Below the pieces are notes generated by a model. The model was not told where the DNA came from and ran no database searches. It saw only the letters and a list, made by a program, of their open reading frames with translations. This document shows positions 45,814-57,390 of a stretch of DNA of 64,000 nucleotides, piece by piece. Position 1 is the first letter of the stretch, and every line of letters starts with the position of its first letter. The stretch is from Blumeriella jaapii (Eukaryota > Ascomycota > Leotiomycetes > Helotiales > Drepanopezizaceae): the NCBI GenBank assembly GCA_009599575.1, contig VWND01000064.1, positions 1,240,001 to 1,304,000 on the forward strand, in the 5' to 3' direction. A program made the position numbers and the translations under genes.

Positions 45814-48281
45814 AAACCTTCTTACTCTTGTTTCCCGTTTTACTTTACTGTAAGATATTTCATGATTCCTAGGGGCTATACGGGGTGGCTATACGGGGTT
45901 AAGGGCGTCGAAGGTCATGAAAGCATGGAACGGAGTTTGGAGAAATTTCCGGGAAAAGCCCTGGCATTTGACAGCAAGCAGGCCCTTTTTCCACATCAAC
46001 TAGGTCCTTGAGCACTCGGGCTTCTGAGCCTTTCTGCATCGCAGGAGTCAAATGTGCTTTATTTGAAAGACATGTCAGTATTTCGCTAGTGTGTGGTACA
46101 CTTCTTTGTAGGTCTGTAACCTATGGAAACAAGGTCGATCGGGAATTTCTCGCCCTAGCCAAAGCAATCAGGATAAAAATTTAAATATCGGGAAAACAAC
46201 ATGTCCTGATTTCGAACTCTAGACGTCGTGTAGCACCTCAATTCCATATTGCCGTTGTATAACAAGCCTTGCTTCCCTGGCCGGATTCCGTGTCAGGGGT
46301 TTTCAAACATGAACCAAGGGCTCCATAACCGAACACATGGCATCCATGGTAATGCTACACAGTATCATTGTGTCATTTTCCCATTGTTTAAAGAAAAGCA
46401 AGAAGGATACGTTCGAATGGATAGCATTCCGTCGTCATCGAAAGTTGTTTTGTTTACTCCGGCCCAGCCCCTTTTTGTCATCGCCACTCGTCAAACCTAG
46501 TCAGTCCATAAGCGTTAGGTGCCAAAGTACACGTTGATTCAAGAGCTGGCTCAGGCTGCAAGAATTGGCTTGGCTGACACCCGTGGCGAGCTTCTAGAAC
46601 TGAAAATTCAAAGAGAGTTTGAGTCGAGGCGGTGAAAGACTGAGCTTGCAATCCATCCTCAACGGGTTGCCTGCCTTGATCGGGGGTTGCAATTGAGCTG
46701 ATCTGGTATGAAATCGCTGCAGTCAGTGTTGTACTAGGGCTTTGAACTGTACCTGACTAAGCGAGGAGTGTTGCATCACTCAACTGGGCTAACTGCTGCC
46801 GTGCTGTGGGTGTTTGGGTTGGTTCAACTGAAGTTGAAGATGGGAGGCGTTTAAATGCACGGCGGATTGCTAAGCACTATGTGTATGTAGGTAGGTATAC
46901 TTGTACGTATGTGTGGTATGTACGCGCCTGCTGCTGTAGAGCTGCTTTAGTCAGTGGCTGGCTGATTAGGGGGCTGTCTGGTTCAATGCAGAGGTGTGCT
47001 GTTGACTTGGGATCTGGTATCATAGGAAAGGGAACAAGGATGTGTGTATGTGTATGTACGTACAGTAGGTGCATCTTTTAGCATGATAGAGTTCAATGGG
47101 CATGGTATCGGTAGTGAAAGCCCTGTCTGTCTGTCTATCTGTCTGTCTATCACATGCGGAAGTACACACCTTGCGAGTGAATAAGATGGCAGGAAGGTGC
47201 TGAAGCAGGTGGGCTTACAAAACGAGATATCAGCATCATGCAGGCATGCGGTACAACGGCCCCCTCCAAAAAATCAAAGGCTGCTGTGGAGCCCTGGAAT
47301 AGAAGTTGGAAAGTTCCAACTTTCGGATGAGCTATCGCGAATACTTTTTTGACGAGTTTTCGCTTCAAGAACCAATGTCAAAAAGCGGTTTGTTGCTTTG
47401 TGGTCGTTTGCTATAGCTTTGTAAGCTGACGTTTGAAAGCTAATTGTTTGAACTTTTGGTACATCCCAAAATAATCAAATCTCAAGAGCTAGGTGATGCT
47501 GTTTTTCGTGGTTTTCTTTTTGGGTGGCGCTAAAACCAATCGGCATTTTCCATCACTTTTCATAGCGGATTGAACGACGCTTAGCGAGTTTAGATTAAAA
47601 TGATCACGCTTTATTGACATATGAAAGTTCGTATAAGTCAGTTGAGATATGTTATGGGTCCTTTCGACTGCTATTTTATTTTGCGTAGGTGTTGTCGTTT
47701 TTCATTTGGAAAAGCATGATAGTTATGTCATTATAACCCCCCTTTAAACTCTAAGTGCATTACGCTGAGCAATCGTAGAAAGGGTAGAAAAGTAAATGAT
47801 ACTGTCAGTGGTAATAATAGTGATTGATCGGATGATCGAGTGTTGTATGATAGTTTGTCATGCTCTAAAGTTGTATTGATTCTGATGAATTGTTATCATG
47901 ATAAAATCAAAAGTGTCTAGATTCTAGCTGTAATAGCAGAGAGCCACAAACAGAACGGTGGACTAGCTTCGTGGCGCCAATGTAGTGTACGTACTTAATA
48001 CGTCTATCTGTACGTAGTACATCTAGCTGTACGTAGCTATCTTACGCACCGGGTTACTTCTAACAAAGCGAGGAATGGACCCTCGGATTTGTAACCTGCA
48101 TGCTTGGTACTGATTGATTGTTAGATGGGATTGACGGTTTGTAATCCTGTGTAGAACTTAGCTATATATACCGAACTGGCTGCTTCTGTTCTGCGAATCA
48201 TCACTCAAGTTCTGTTCATAATCCAACCTGATCCCGTCTCTCAAGAGCTACTAGTCTCCTTAAGTTTCCAGTTTCTCCATC
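45814..48281. other. Intergenic region, 2.5 kb, with an AT-rich block
   Basis: No supported gene. From about 47300 to 47950 the base composition becomes AT-rich and open frames vanish, resembling the other AT-rich blocks at 14.2 and 19.3 kb. A CTGT tetranucleotide run lies at 47123-47150, and GTAC-type motifs lie at 47985-48040. Confidence 0.5.
48163..48170 (+). promoter_or_regulatory. TATA box of the aldehyde reductase gene
   Basis: TATATATA about 112 bases upstream of the ATG, in a context followed by a CT-rich stretch near the start codon. The spacing suits a TATA element. Confidence 0.45.
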
Positions 48282-49496
48282 ATGTATTCCAACCCCAGAA
48301 TCCCAGTCGGTTCATGGATCCTCGTGACGGGCGTCAACGGCATGGTGGCAAGCAACATCGCCAATCTCCTCTTGGAAATGGGCTACAAAGTCCGCGGTAC
48401 GGTGAGAGCACCATCCAAGACGGCCTGGATGCAAGAGAAATTCGACCAGCTGTACGGAAAAGGCAACTTCGAGCTGGTAGCCGTCGCCGACTTGGCCCAC
48501 GAGCGAGCGTTCGACGAGGCCGTCAAAGGTAAGACCTTACCCATTGCAGAGCTAGACCTACGAACCTCCCAACCTTCGCCCTGCTGAGCCCTATCATCCA
48601 GGCATGAGTGGAGTTGCCCACGTAGCGTCCATCGTCGGCTCATACGATCCGAACGCCGCAATCCCAGGCGTCGTCGCGGGCGCGATCAACACCCTGGAGT
48701 CCGCCGCCAAAGAAGCGTCCGTCCAGGCTTTCGTCTACACCTCCTCCTCCTGGGCTGCTGCTGCCCCTCAGCCCAACGTCGAGTCCAGCATCGGGCCCGA
48801 GACTTGGAACGAGACGTCGCTGGAAGTGGCCTGGGCCCCTCCTCCATACCGTCCAGAGCGCTCGATGGACGTCTATGCTGCGGGCAAGTCGGAGGCTGAA
48901 CGAGCCTCGTGGAACTTCGTGAAGGAGAGGAAGCCGGCTTTCGTGTTCAACGCCGGTATGGAGCGACTCTTTGCTTGCCGGTATGGGCGAGGAGCTGACG
49001 GCGCGCAGTGCTGCCCAGTGCGAATTTCGGCACCGTGTTCGACCCTGAACATCAGGACTTTCCGAGCACCTGTGGATTGTTCAAAGATCTGTTCGAGGGC
49101 CAGCCAACGGTCCACAACTTCATTCCTCCACGTACGTCGGCTTCTCCTTCTAGCCTCCTGTCACCCTCATCTGATGCTGCGACCATTAGAGTATGCAATC
49201 GACACTATCGACTGTGCGCGCCTTCACGTCGGCGCCCTCCTCGATCCAGACGTCGAGACCAGCGTCTCTTCGGCTACGCGGAGCCCTACACCTGGAACGA
49301 CATCCTGGCCATGTTCCGCCGCATGTATCCTGATCGGGCATTCATGGCGGATCTTCCAGACCAGGGGCAGGATCTGAGTACGGTTGCGAATGAGCGTGCG
49401 TCCGAGGTGCTGAGGAAGTTTGGCAGGCCAGGCTTCACGCCCTTGGAGGAGTCGGTCAAGGCTGCTACGGAGCAGATTCTGGCGTTTGTGAGGTGA
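48282..49496 (+). CDS. NAD(P)-dependent aldehyde reductase / epimerase-type SDR, one frame break
   Basis: Exons 48282-48528, 48602-48955, 49009-49131 and 49190-49496. An extended short-chain dehydrogenase related to fungal aldehyde and methylglyoxal reductases. The Rossmann motif is WILVTGVNGMVASNIANLL; VAHVAS, FVYTSSSWAA, and the catalytic YAAGK (Tyr-x3-Lys) follow. Exon 4 starts correctly (YAIDTIDCARLHVGALLDP) but one C is missing near 49260-49265, so the true continuation RLFGYAEPYTWNDIL lies in the next frame and runs to the stop at 49496. Adding one base gives 343 residues, the family length. All else is intact, so an assembly error is likely. The substrate cannot be told. Confidence 0.85.
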
Positions 49497-50024
49497 GTTT
49501 GCCTTTTATGCTCTTGAATGCACAGAGTCTGTAGCGAGAAGTAGGGAAGGAAAACATCATGGAAGGATGCACATTCCCTTTGTTTACTCCCGGGAAAGCA
49601 GCACGTGAGAAGCGAATTGATTGACTTCAGCCGAAGATAGGTTCAGCTACTGTACGTTCTACAGCGACCCTGGGAAAGCCAGTGTAGCAACCTACCTAGC
49701 CTCTTCACCTCGAACTGAAAGGTGGGCCAAGGTAGTAATGGTTCTTATCTCATTCTACCTTACTTTCCATATACTAAGTAGTGCTACCAAAAAATCATCT
49801 CATCCCCTTCTCATCCAGGAGAGTCGATACAGTTTCGCGCCTCCTTCCTACTTGATCTCAACGCTTAACTTCATCACTTAGTTCACAGAAGAGCAAGCAG
49901 AAAAAGAAGAAAGACAAAACACCTCCGCATGCAACCGCTACCGTCCCAATCTACCCACCAAAGTATAGGCTCAATGCTTCATTCTCCCAAGATCCAAAAA
50001 ACGCCACTCATCACGCTCCTTGCT
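49497..50024. other. Intergenic region between convergent genes
   Basis: 3' ends of the reductase and alpha-actinin genes. No gene or repeat seen. Confidence 0.55.
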
Positions 50025-52575
50025 CTAATGATATCCATTTGTCTTACTACCCGTAGCAGCAGCAACAACACCAGCTCTCTGCGGACTTCGTCCGTTAGGA
50101 ACAATCGACAGCGCAGCGTGCTCAGCCTCTTCTGCAGCTTCAATCTCCCCGGGACTGCTGAGCAGGCCGTCCATGAAAGTGATGTAATCGTACTGCGGCA
50201 TGCCTCTGTCCTCTTGCGTATCGGGACCCTTGTGTAGAGGCACGAACTGTATGAGTTTGTCGATGACTTCGTCGGGGACGAGACTGTGCCTCAGATCCAT
50301 TTCGGTGACGTATGGCTTCCCGTCCGCAACCTCGCGGAAACTCTGGAAGACTTGCTCGGCTGTGTTCTGGTCCTCGGTCACGTCGACCATGAAGCGGATG
50401 AACTGCTCGAAAGTAACGTAGTCGCGTCCGTTGGACGTCTCCAGGAAATAGTCGTGCATTTCGTCCTCGCTGAACACCAGTCCAAGGGATGCGAGAGCAG
50501 CGCTGAACTCTAGTTCATGAAGACTGTTCGTGACATCTCGGTCAAAATGACGAAATACACTTTCGAATTCTTCCAATTGGATAGGGGTTAGGTTCGTCAT
50601 GTTTCGCGCCACGACTTGGTTATCCAGAAAGGCAAGCTTCTTGGACACCGAGCTCTTGACTAGGCTGAGCTCGTAGCATAATTCGTCGTAGGTATAGGTG
50701 GTGAAGTCATTCTCTTCGATGTTTGCTTCTTCGCACTTCCGATCCAACTCTTCGATTTTCGCGAGATATTGATTCATGGGCGACAGATTATCATTTAGGC
50801 GCCGGACGTGTGTCAGTTGGTCCTCAACGTCGCCCTCAAGTCCGGATATGGCCAGTTGCATCGTATTCAAAGCAAGGGCAAAATCGTTGGCTTTGTCAGC
50901 GAAGGACCTTCGCAGAGCATTCTTGATACTGCACACTATTGTTAGCATTAGCATTAAAAGGTGGAAAAGGGGCAGCATGCTCTCTGATAGTCTCATTTAT
51001 CAACTGTCCTCTCGCCATTTCGGATCTCATCAGCTTCGCCCATTCATCGTCCAGCACACTCAATCTCAATTCTGGGGGTGGCTGATACGGCCGCAGTCGA
51101 TACGTGCTCATTTTCGTTTTGATGTTCCCGAGAAGAGCAGCCAAATCGCTCTTCTCTGCTACCCACTCTCTCTTCTTGCCCCGCTTATAGGCACTAAACT
51201 CCGCAGACTGCTTCTTGACATCCGCATATGTGCCCTCGAACTTGGACTCCTGCCACCTCAGCCCTTGCTCGTGAATCTGCTTTAACAGTGCCCTCATCCT
51301 CTGTTCGAAAGCGCTCTGCATCTCCCAAGCACCTTGCATATTACTGAAAAACTTCTCTACGCGTCGTCCAGCATTCTCAACTTTCTCCATTTGCGAAAAG
51401 GCGTGGAACCAATAGGCAATGTATGTCATCAAACTGCGTTCATCAGGCTTGGCAACGTCACATACATCCTCTACATCGAGCAGGTCCGGGATGCCTATTT
51501 CTGCCTTGGCGATATCGAACGCCATTTGCATATTCCCCCGGTGGTCGCTCTTATCTAAGGCATCGTAGTCGATCAGATCGGGTCGGTGGATATCCAGCAG
51601 TGCACAGAACGCGAGGCCATCATTCCAGCTATCCGTAAAGTTCCGTACGTCGACCTCGTCGTAGCACGCCGTCTTTCTTTGACACCAGAGTAGCAGACCC
51701 TCTTTTGCAGTCATACCCTCTTCGTTGATGTCCGAAATAGTGAAGCGCAGAATCAGGGTCCAGATAAGCCCTAGGATGATCTTCCGGTTGCCGTCAACGA
51801 CATCTTCGGCGCCGATGTTCGTCATCTGTATGCCCCTGGACTTGATGAAGTCCAGGGACAGATTCGCATTCTCGAATCGTTGTACGCGGAGCTTGGGCTT
51901 TGCTGCATATCGGCCCAGGGATTCGTTCGAGAGACATTCGAGGAGGTGGATGAGAATCACCTACAGCTGGATCAGCACTGGGCTTCAGGTTGGTAGGTAT
52001 GCCGAGGGGGAATCTTACCCCATCACTGAGGTCCTTGACCAGATCCACCACTGCCAGCTCTCTTGGTTCAATCTTGGTGTTCAGCCTATCGCACACTGGT
52101 TACTACTGCCAATCCGCGTGCCGGCCGTGCCTCGACCAACCTACCATTTCGTAAACGTCTTCTGCTGCACCGTGATCCATTGCTGCTGCTCCGCAAATGC
52201 CATCTTCACCAGCGGGTTCTCATGCGGCGGTTCGATGGCCTTTAGTCCGTGGTCGACCGGTAGACTGATGGTCTTGCGGCCGAACGAGCGCCCCTTCTTC
52301 CGACGCAGCAAGTCGTCGGATTCTTGCGGGGTGCTTGCCGACGAGCTGCGCTGCTGGCGGGTGGTAAACTGCTTGGATCTATTGAATTCTCTGGATCTCT
52401 GCTGCGAGGAGCGATCGCGACGGGCTCTGATGCTCGGGGGGGGTGTTGGTGGACAGACGACGAGGCCGTCGCCATTGTTTACTCGCTCGGGGTCAGGGGT
52501 CGTGGGACTAGCGGGCCAACGAGCAACCTCGGTGGGCGTAAGGGCGCCTTCGCGCGCCCGCGGACAGGCTTGCAT
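50025..52575 (-). CDS. acnA: Alpha-actinin
   Basis: Four exons: 52575-52145, 52085-52019, 51960-50981 and 50928-50025 (793 residues). It cross-links F-actin and works at the septum and polar tips in filamentous fungi. The first ~115 residues are a Ser/Arg/Pro-rich disordered extension. Two calponin-homology domains follow, starting QQWITVQQKTFTKWLNTK and KEGLLLWCQRKT...NFTDSWNDGLAFCALLDIHRP. A spectrin-like helical rod follows, then C-terminal EF-hands (FRHFDRDVTNSLHELEF). The EF loop looks partly degenerate, so calcium binding is uncertain. The third intron (50980-50929) has a GC donor (GCATGC) with a GCTAAC branch point; it is needed to join NETIRD to IKNALRRSFADKA. Start: first ATG in frame. 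Confidence 0.93.
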
Positions 52576-53239
52576 GGTCGTTGAGGGCGACAATGGATGG
52601 TCTATGACTTGATCGTATACTGTATATTACCAGATAACAGATATGCGAAAATCGTCGATTTTTTTGGGTGTACAGACAGGACCAGGCAGGCTGGAGCGGC
52701 CCGTGTGGTTCTTTAAGAAGACGAGACATGCACACCCAAGGTATATCGCATGTTGCATACATGTATGGAGAAGACATCATGAAACACTTCTTCCTCGTCC
52801 GTCACATCGATACAAGTCCCGGCGCCACTGTCTCATCTTCAGTCATGCTGGGACGGAAATACTGTGGACTGCCGCGCTCTCTATGTGATAGAGAAAGGAC
52901 TTGGTCCGAAGGATGTAAAGTATGTGTGTATATATATACACATGTGAATCTACATGTCTATATCTACAATATGTATGTACACTACAGTCCTACCTGATAC
53001 GCAGGCCAAGCATCATGATTGCATGATTTTCCGGCGTCGGGAATCATCTTATTTACAGTGACATGCCAGCCGTTACGTCACCCATGTTTTTTCTTCCATC
53101 AGTCCTGGCAGATCGAACGTGGATGTTCACATGGGCCCCAGTAAGTGTGTGTGAGCGTAAGTCTGGGGTTGTCCATCATTCAATGCGTAGAGGTACAGTA
53201 CAGCGCAGTAGAATGTGGGTAGATTTGGATCTTACTTTG
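52576..53239. other. Intergenic region upstream of alpha-actinin
   Basis: Promoter side of alpha-actinin. Contains a TATATATACACA run at 52930-52942. No gene seen. Confidence 0.5.
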
Positions 53240-54010
53240 CGATACTACTTCCAGCTAATAACATATGGAGTACACGAGTATTTTTGCAATCGGAAAGGAT
53301 ATAAACTTGATGAGACCACTTCCAGCTAATGAAATTTAACTCAAATACTGTATCTTTGCAATAGATTGGGACGTTTAGATATGCTTCGTACTACTGTACC
53401 ATTTCCGGCTATTGCAAAGATTTTTACAAAAGTATTTTTCATTCAAATGAAATACAAGAAAACGTGCGATCCCATTTCAAGCTTAGCAAGTTTACTTAAA
53501 CATATTTGTGATATACTGGGATACTGGAATATACTTTATAATACTGTATCACGTTCAGCTATTGTACAGTAAGAGTACTGTATATACTTTAGTACAGTAC
53601 ATACTTTTCAATATATGAAGACTGCCAGCTACTAATATATATAGGAGTACCTTGGTACTTCTGCAACATGAGAGGATATAAACCTTATGATACCACTTCC
53701 GGGTAATGAAATTTTACTTGTGTACTTTTGGAATGTATTGGGATGTTGGGATATGCGTTGTAATACCACTTTCAGCTTTAATAACAATACATACTTTAGT
53801 ATAGTACATACCTTTGCCATATATTAAGACTTATATGATGGTACCATTTCCAGCTAACAATACACACATGCCCGGTGAGTACCTTTGTAATATGATGATA
53901 CACTTTGTAATACCACTTCCAGCTACTGTAATCATATATACTTCGGTACATACTTTTGCGATATATTAAGATTTCCCTTGTTACTGTATACCACTTTCAG
54001 CTAATAAGAT
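53240..54010. repeat. Degenerate ~75-bp minisatellite
   Basis: A conserved word close to TACCACTTCCAGCTAAT recurs about every 70-80 bases, near 53245, 53316, 53398, 53470, 53549, 53620, 53691, 53764, 53842, 53911 and 53989: eleven anchors. Between anchors a second shared word resembles CTTTTGCAATATATTAAGA, with GTAC-type motifs. Units are AT-rich and much diverged. The array separates the alpha-actinin gene from the Cys-rich gene at 54211. Confidence 0.85.
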
Positions 54011-54210
54011 ATACCTTGGTGCTTTGCAATATATTGTCATGTTTGTATCTATTTATGTACCATGTACAGTACTGTACCTACTGTACATAACCACATAATC
54101 ATGTAACTAACTACCTGCGCTGTGATACCACGTGCCGCGCCTGAAAAGTTCGATTCCATCTCCCCCAACTCCTACAACACCATCGTCAAATTCCCACAAC
54201 CAGGTCCAGC

Positions 54211-54839
54211 ATGTCCGACTCAACCTTCACACTGAGAGCCGAAGACAGCCCCGACGATGCCGCGACCAACACCATGATCCTCCCATACAGGCAAGCAGCG
54301 CATGCCGCACAGCAGCAGCCGACCCCTACCAAGATGAACGCAGGCGGGAAGAGACCTTTCCGGACAACCGCAGTCCAGACCTACCGGACCCATCAACTGG
54401 CTTCGAGGACCTGGGAGTGTCGCGTTTGCGCCAAACCCGCGACGCAAATCTACCACGCCGCCGCCTCGACATTCTCGCCTCACTGCTCGTCGATGGCCGA
54501 CGCGACCGTGCCGACCTGCGGCGCGGCACGGTGCAGGACTCATGGCTACGAGATCGCGCAGCACTTCAGCAAGACGGCTCTGCCGGAATCCGAAGTCACG
54601 AGTTGTGGGAATTGCGGCGCCAAGTCGACGACCGCGCTCTGTGGGGGCTGCACGTTTTCCTGTATGCCAGATGTCACGAGGTCCTGGTCGACTCGCTGAC
54701 AATGACCGCAGATGGTTCCCGCAAGAGTGTTCAAGCCGCTACGAGATTTAAGAAGTCTCGGAGTCGGGGGGGACAGGCGCAGCCAGTGTACAAGCAAGAG
54801 CCTGGGCAACTTCTTCTGGAAGCGGGCATGTCAGGGTGA
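54211..54839 (+). CDS. Small Cys-rich, possibly MYND-like zinc-binding protein
   Basis: Exons 54211-54661 and 54712-54839 (192 residues); intron GTATGC...GCAG. Not firmly recognised. The N-terminus is disordered; at ~70 is CRVCAKPA; then a CGAARC segment, and at ~130 CGNCGAKSTTALCGGC. This looks like the first half of a MYND finger (C-x2-C...C-x2-C). A MYND domain should continue Y-C-S-x2-C-Q after the intron, but here the spliced product reads YGSRKSVQAATRFKKS, without those cysteines. Either the splice differs, the second half has decayed, or this is another zinc-binding fold. Codon use is GC-rich and gene-like. Confidence 0.5.
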
Positions 54840-56152
54840 TGAATTTCATGTCATCAGCACACGAAAGGAACTTCATTGCAGCATAATCGCGGACGGCAAA
54901 GTATTGCTCCTCTAACCGCCTGCTGGTGTTTAGCTAACATGCAATAAGACAGAACGTGATGGATAGATGGCAGGAGATAGTTCTCTGCCCACATTTGACG
55001 ACCTAGATGGATATTCGGGTCATGTGGGACTTTTGCATCAAAATGGCGTTTAGGTGTTATGATCGATCGTTAAGAAGGGGGGGGTTTCGGGAAAGACCAA
55101 CAATATCACAGACCGATCTCCTCGGGATTGTGGTCTCGCCAACTGTTGTTGTTCTTTTCGTTCGCCGGTCTCTGGCCGGCTCGCAATCCACACGGACTCT
55201 TCTGAAGCACTTTCCATCGTGAGAGAATTTCCTTCACGATTTAAGCTTCATCGGACTGGTGCAAACAGTGCTTCCTCGAGTGTTCCATTCATTGCCAAGT
55301 TTCGCGCTACGAAAGCCTGGTTGTTACCAGTATCTGGTTGAATAGTTTTTAATGTGCGAACCTTTACGCATTCTTTAGTTACACTTAGTTATGGAGAATT
55401 TAAAGGGTACATGAGAACACGTAAATAAATGAGATGAATATGCCGCTGACTATCCTGTTAGAGATAGTTGATTACCTGTTATAGTGAAGGCGATCTATGA
55501 TGGTAGTAAAATGACGATTACGTCTTATTGTTTGTATATTATTTTTCTGTACAACTGACTCCACTAATTTGTTATGAGGCCTCATGCGGCAGAGACCGAA
55601 GAAGTCTATGTATCCCAAACACCCGGTTTTGCAATAAGCGTAGGTCGGTACGGTGGAAAGTTCTATTGCTACCTCAAAGACATAGACGTATGGTACGACT
55701 TTCCCTTGCCTGCCGGTAACAAAAGTGCGTCTGAACAGTGTTCAACTTTTGCTTCTTTGTTGCTACTCAGCTGAGTTCCTTGGAGTCGGCTTTCTCCGAG
55801 TATAGATAGCTGATGAGCTGGTGTACGCCGAAGCCTGCATCAGTTTCCGAGATCCCGCATTACTTCTAAAGCATCTCATTGTTTCTCGGAAGTGGTGACA
55901 AGTAAGTCCCGTCGTATCTGTTGGGTTGGACCTGTACCTTTCGATGGCTTGTTTGTACAACTTTCTAGCTACCTCGAGACCATTGAAGCACCGCGTTCAT
56001 TTACCCTGTCCTAACACACTTATGATATTGAAAGCGGGTCTCGAGCTGCCTGAATGACCATTTTATCATCATTCATAAATCGCCACCTCCCTCTATAGGG
56101 TATCAAAAAAAAGATTCCTCCCAGACCCACAGCATAGCAAGCTCGGCGATGA
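54840..56152. other. Intergenic region, partly AT-rich
   Basis: No firm gene. A + strand frame at 55574-55774 (product with FAISVGRYGGKFYCYLKD and WYDFPLPAG) looks more protein-like than its AT-rich surroundings and may be a fragment of a decayed gene. It has no recognisable family match by eye. Confidence 0.4.
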
Positions 56153-57046
<894 letters not shown>

Positions 57047-57390
57047 ATCCTTTGCTGGGGCGTGAGTATTGCGAACTTGCTATGTAGTGGACATGTTTGA
57101 GAATTGTGTTGAGAAGTATGCAGAATGGAAGAGGAAGAGAGAAAGGTTAGGCTCGCTTGTGTGCTAGCGTGGAACTAGGGTTTGAGGCTGAATGCATGCT
57201 GGTGAATCCCATTTCATCTTGCAAAAGTTGATCAACAGAGCATCCATTTGCTGACTTGTGTAGGCAATGTTCAGTGGTACACATTTATCGTCGAGACTAT
57301 CTAATCACCAGCGCCATTCATTATCCCCACCTTGGCCATTCGCCGCCCGTTCCCTTATCCAGTAAACCCCACCCAGAGCATAACAAATGA
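57047..57390. other. Short intergenic region between TOF1 and TAE1
   Basis: 344 bases holding the promoter of the methyltransferase and the 3' end of TOF1. Nothing else seen. Confidence 0.5.

Noticed and set aside
49008..49260. Alternative open frame covering the third and fourth exons of the aldehyde reductase
   Set aside because: Only its last third (from RLFGYAEP) matches the family; the first part reads through an intron and out of frame.
54132..54711. Overlapping + and - frames across the Cys-rich gene
   Set aside because: Arg-rich shadow translations of a GC-rich exon; the frame starting at 54211 has the spaced cysteines.
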